The notes under the pieces were generated by a model. That model saw nothing but the letters and a program-made list of their open reading frames with translations, had not been told where the DNA came from and searched no databases. The translations under genes and the position numbers were made by a program. 64,000 bases of DNA, from NCBI RefSeq assembly GCF_013266755.1, contig NZ_JABRWJ010000004.1:310001-374000 (forward strand), written 5' to 3'. Below are positions 62,729 to 64,000 of the stretch, piece after piece. Each line of letters begins with the position of its first letter. The first letter of the stretch is position 1. The stretch comes from Pseudaquabacterium terrae (GTDB lineage: Bacteria; Pseudomonadota; Gammaproteobacteria; Burkholderiales; Burkholderiaceae_C).

Positions 62729-64000
<1,272 letters not shown>

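Overview
The window comes from a very GC-rich proteobacterium. Gene order and protein style (pst-phoU-phoB-phoR in one run, NdvB, Mla-type transporter, many BON/CsbD/DUF883 stress proteins, PA2169-type four-helix protein) suggest a betaproteobacterium of the Burkholderiales, possibly near the Rubrivivax/Leptothrix group. This is inference, because there is no rRNA or other marker gene in the window. No tRNA, rRNA, CRISPR array, insertion sequence or prophage was seen. Genes are tightly packed, often with overlapping stop and start codons.

Layout. 0-2.1 kb: a partial TauE/SafE permease, a small membrane protein and a divergent RlmN/Cfr-family radical SAM RNA methyltransferase. 2.1-8.8 kb: a complete phosphate regulon unit, pstS-pstC-pstA-pstB-phoU-phoB-phoR, behind a clear Pho box array. 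8.9-10.9 kb: a SAM-dependent methyltransferase and a lytic transglycosylase. 11.0-21.2 kb: a Wsp-like chemosensory operon (CheW, CheR-TPR, CheW, receptor, CheA-REC, CheB) that ends in a hybrid histidine kinase with five receiver domains where a WspR diguanylate cyclase would be expected. 21.1-29.2 kb: mixed envelope and accessory genes (cation/proton antiporter, degenerate hemerythrin-like protein, zinc metallopeptidase, TonB-dependent receptor, DUF418 protein, a periplasmic CX10C-repeat protein). 29.3-38.1 kb: one 2.9-kilocodon gene for a cyclic beta-1,2-glucan synthase (NdvB type). 38.1-42.5 kb: small envelope proteins and an Mla/MCE lipid transporter with an auxiliary lipoprotein and a BON lipoprotein. 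42.6-45.4 kb: a stress-type block (holin-like, DUF883, DUF1328) facing a NarL/FixJ response regulator. 45.4-48.8 kb: two paralogous periplasmic binding proteins and a mono-heme cytochrome, without a permease. 49.2-55.1 kb: an orphan type VI secretion module of VgrG, a two-domain peptidoglycan-hydrolase effector and an XAC2610-like immunity protein. 55.2-62.6 kb: response regulator, AsmA-family protein, CsbD, BON lipoprotein, phospholipase D/cardiolipin synthase, a second CX10C protein, a DUF2383 protein and topoisomerase IB. 62.7 kb to the end: a sigma-54 activator cut by the window edge.

How the parts connect. Much of 22-61 kb concerns the envelope and stress: osmoregulated glucan, lipid trafficking, cardiolipin synthesis, BON lipoproteins and small helical periplasmic proteins. 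Several of these genes share an upstream signature: an 18-bp dyad TGT(A/G)GG-N6-CCTAC(A/G) or the half-site GTCCTACA, followed at several loci by a TANNNT -10 element without a recognisable -35. One copy sits at about -42 of the NarL/FixJ regulator gene at 44.7 kb, which makes that regulator a candidate controller of a local envelope-stress regulon. This signature, the five-receiver kinase at the end of the Wsp-like array and the VgrG-linked toxin/immunity pair are the most promising novelties.
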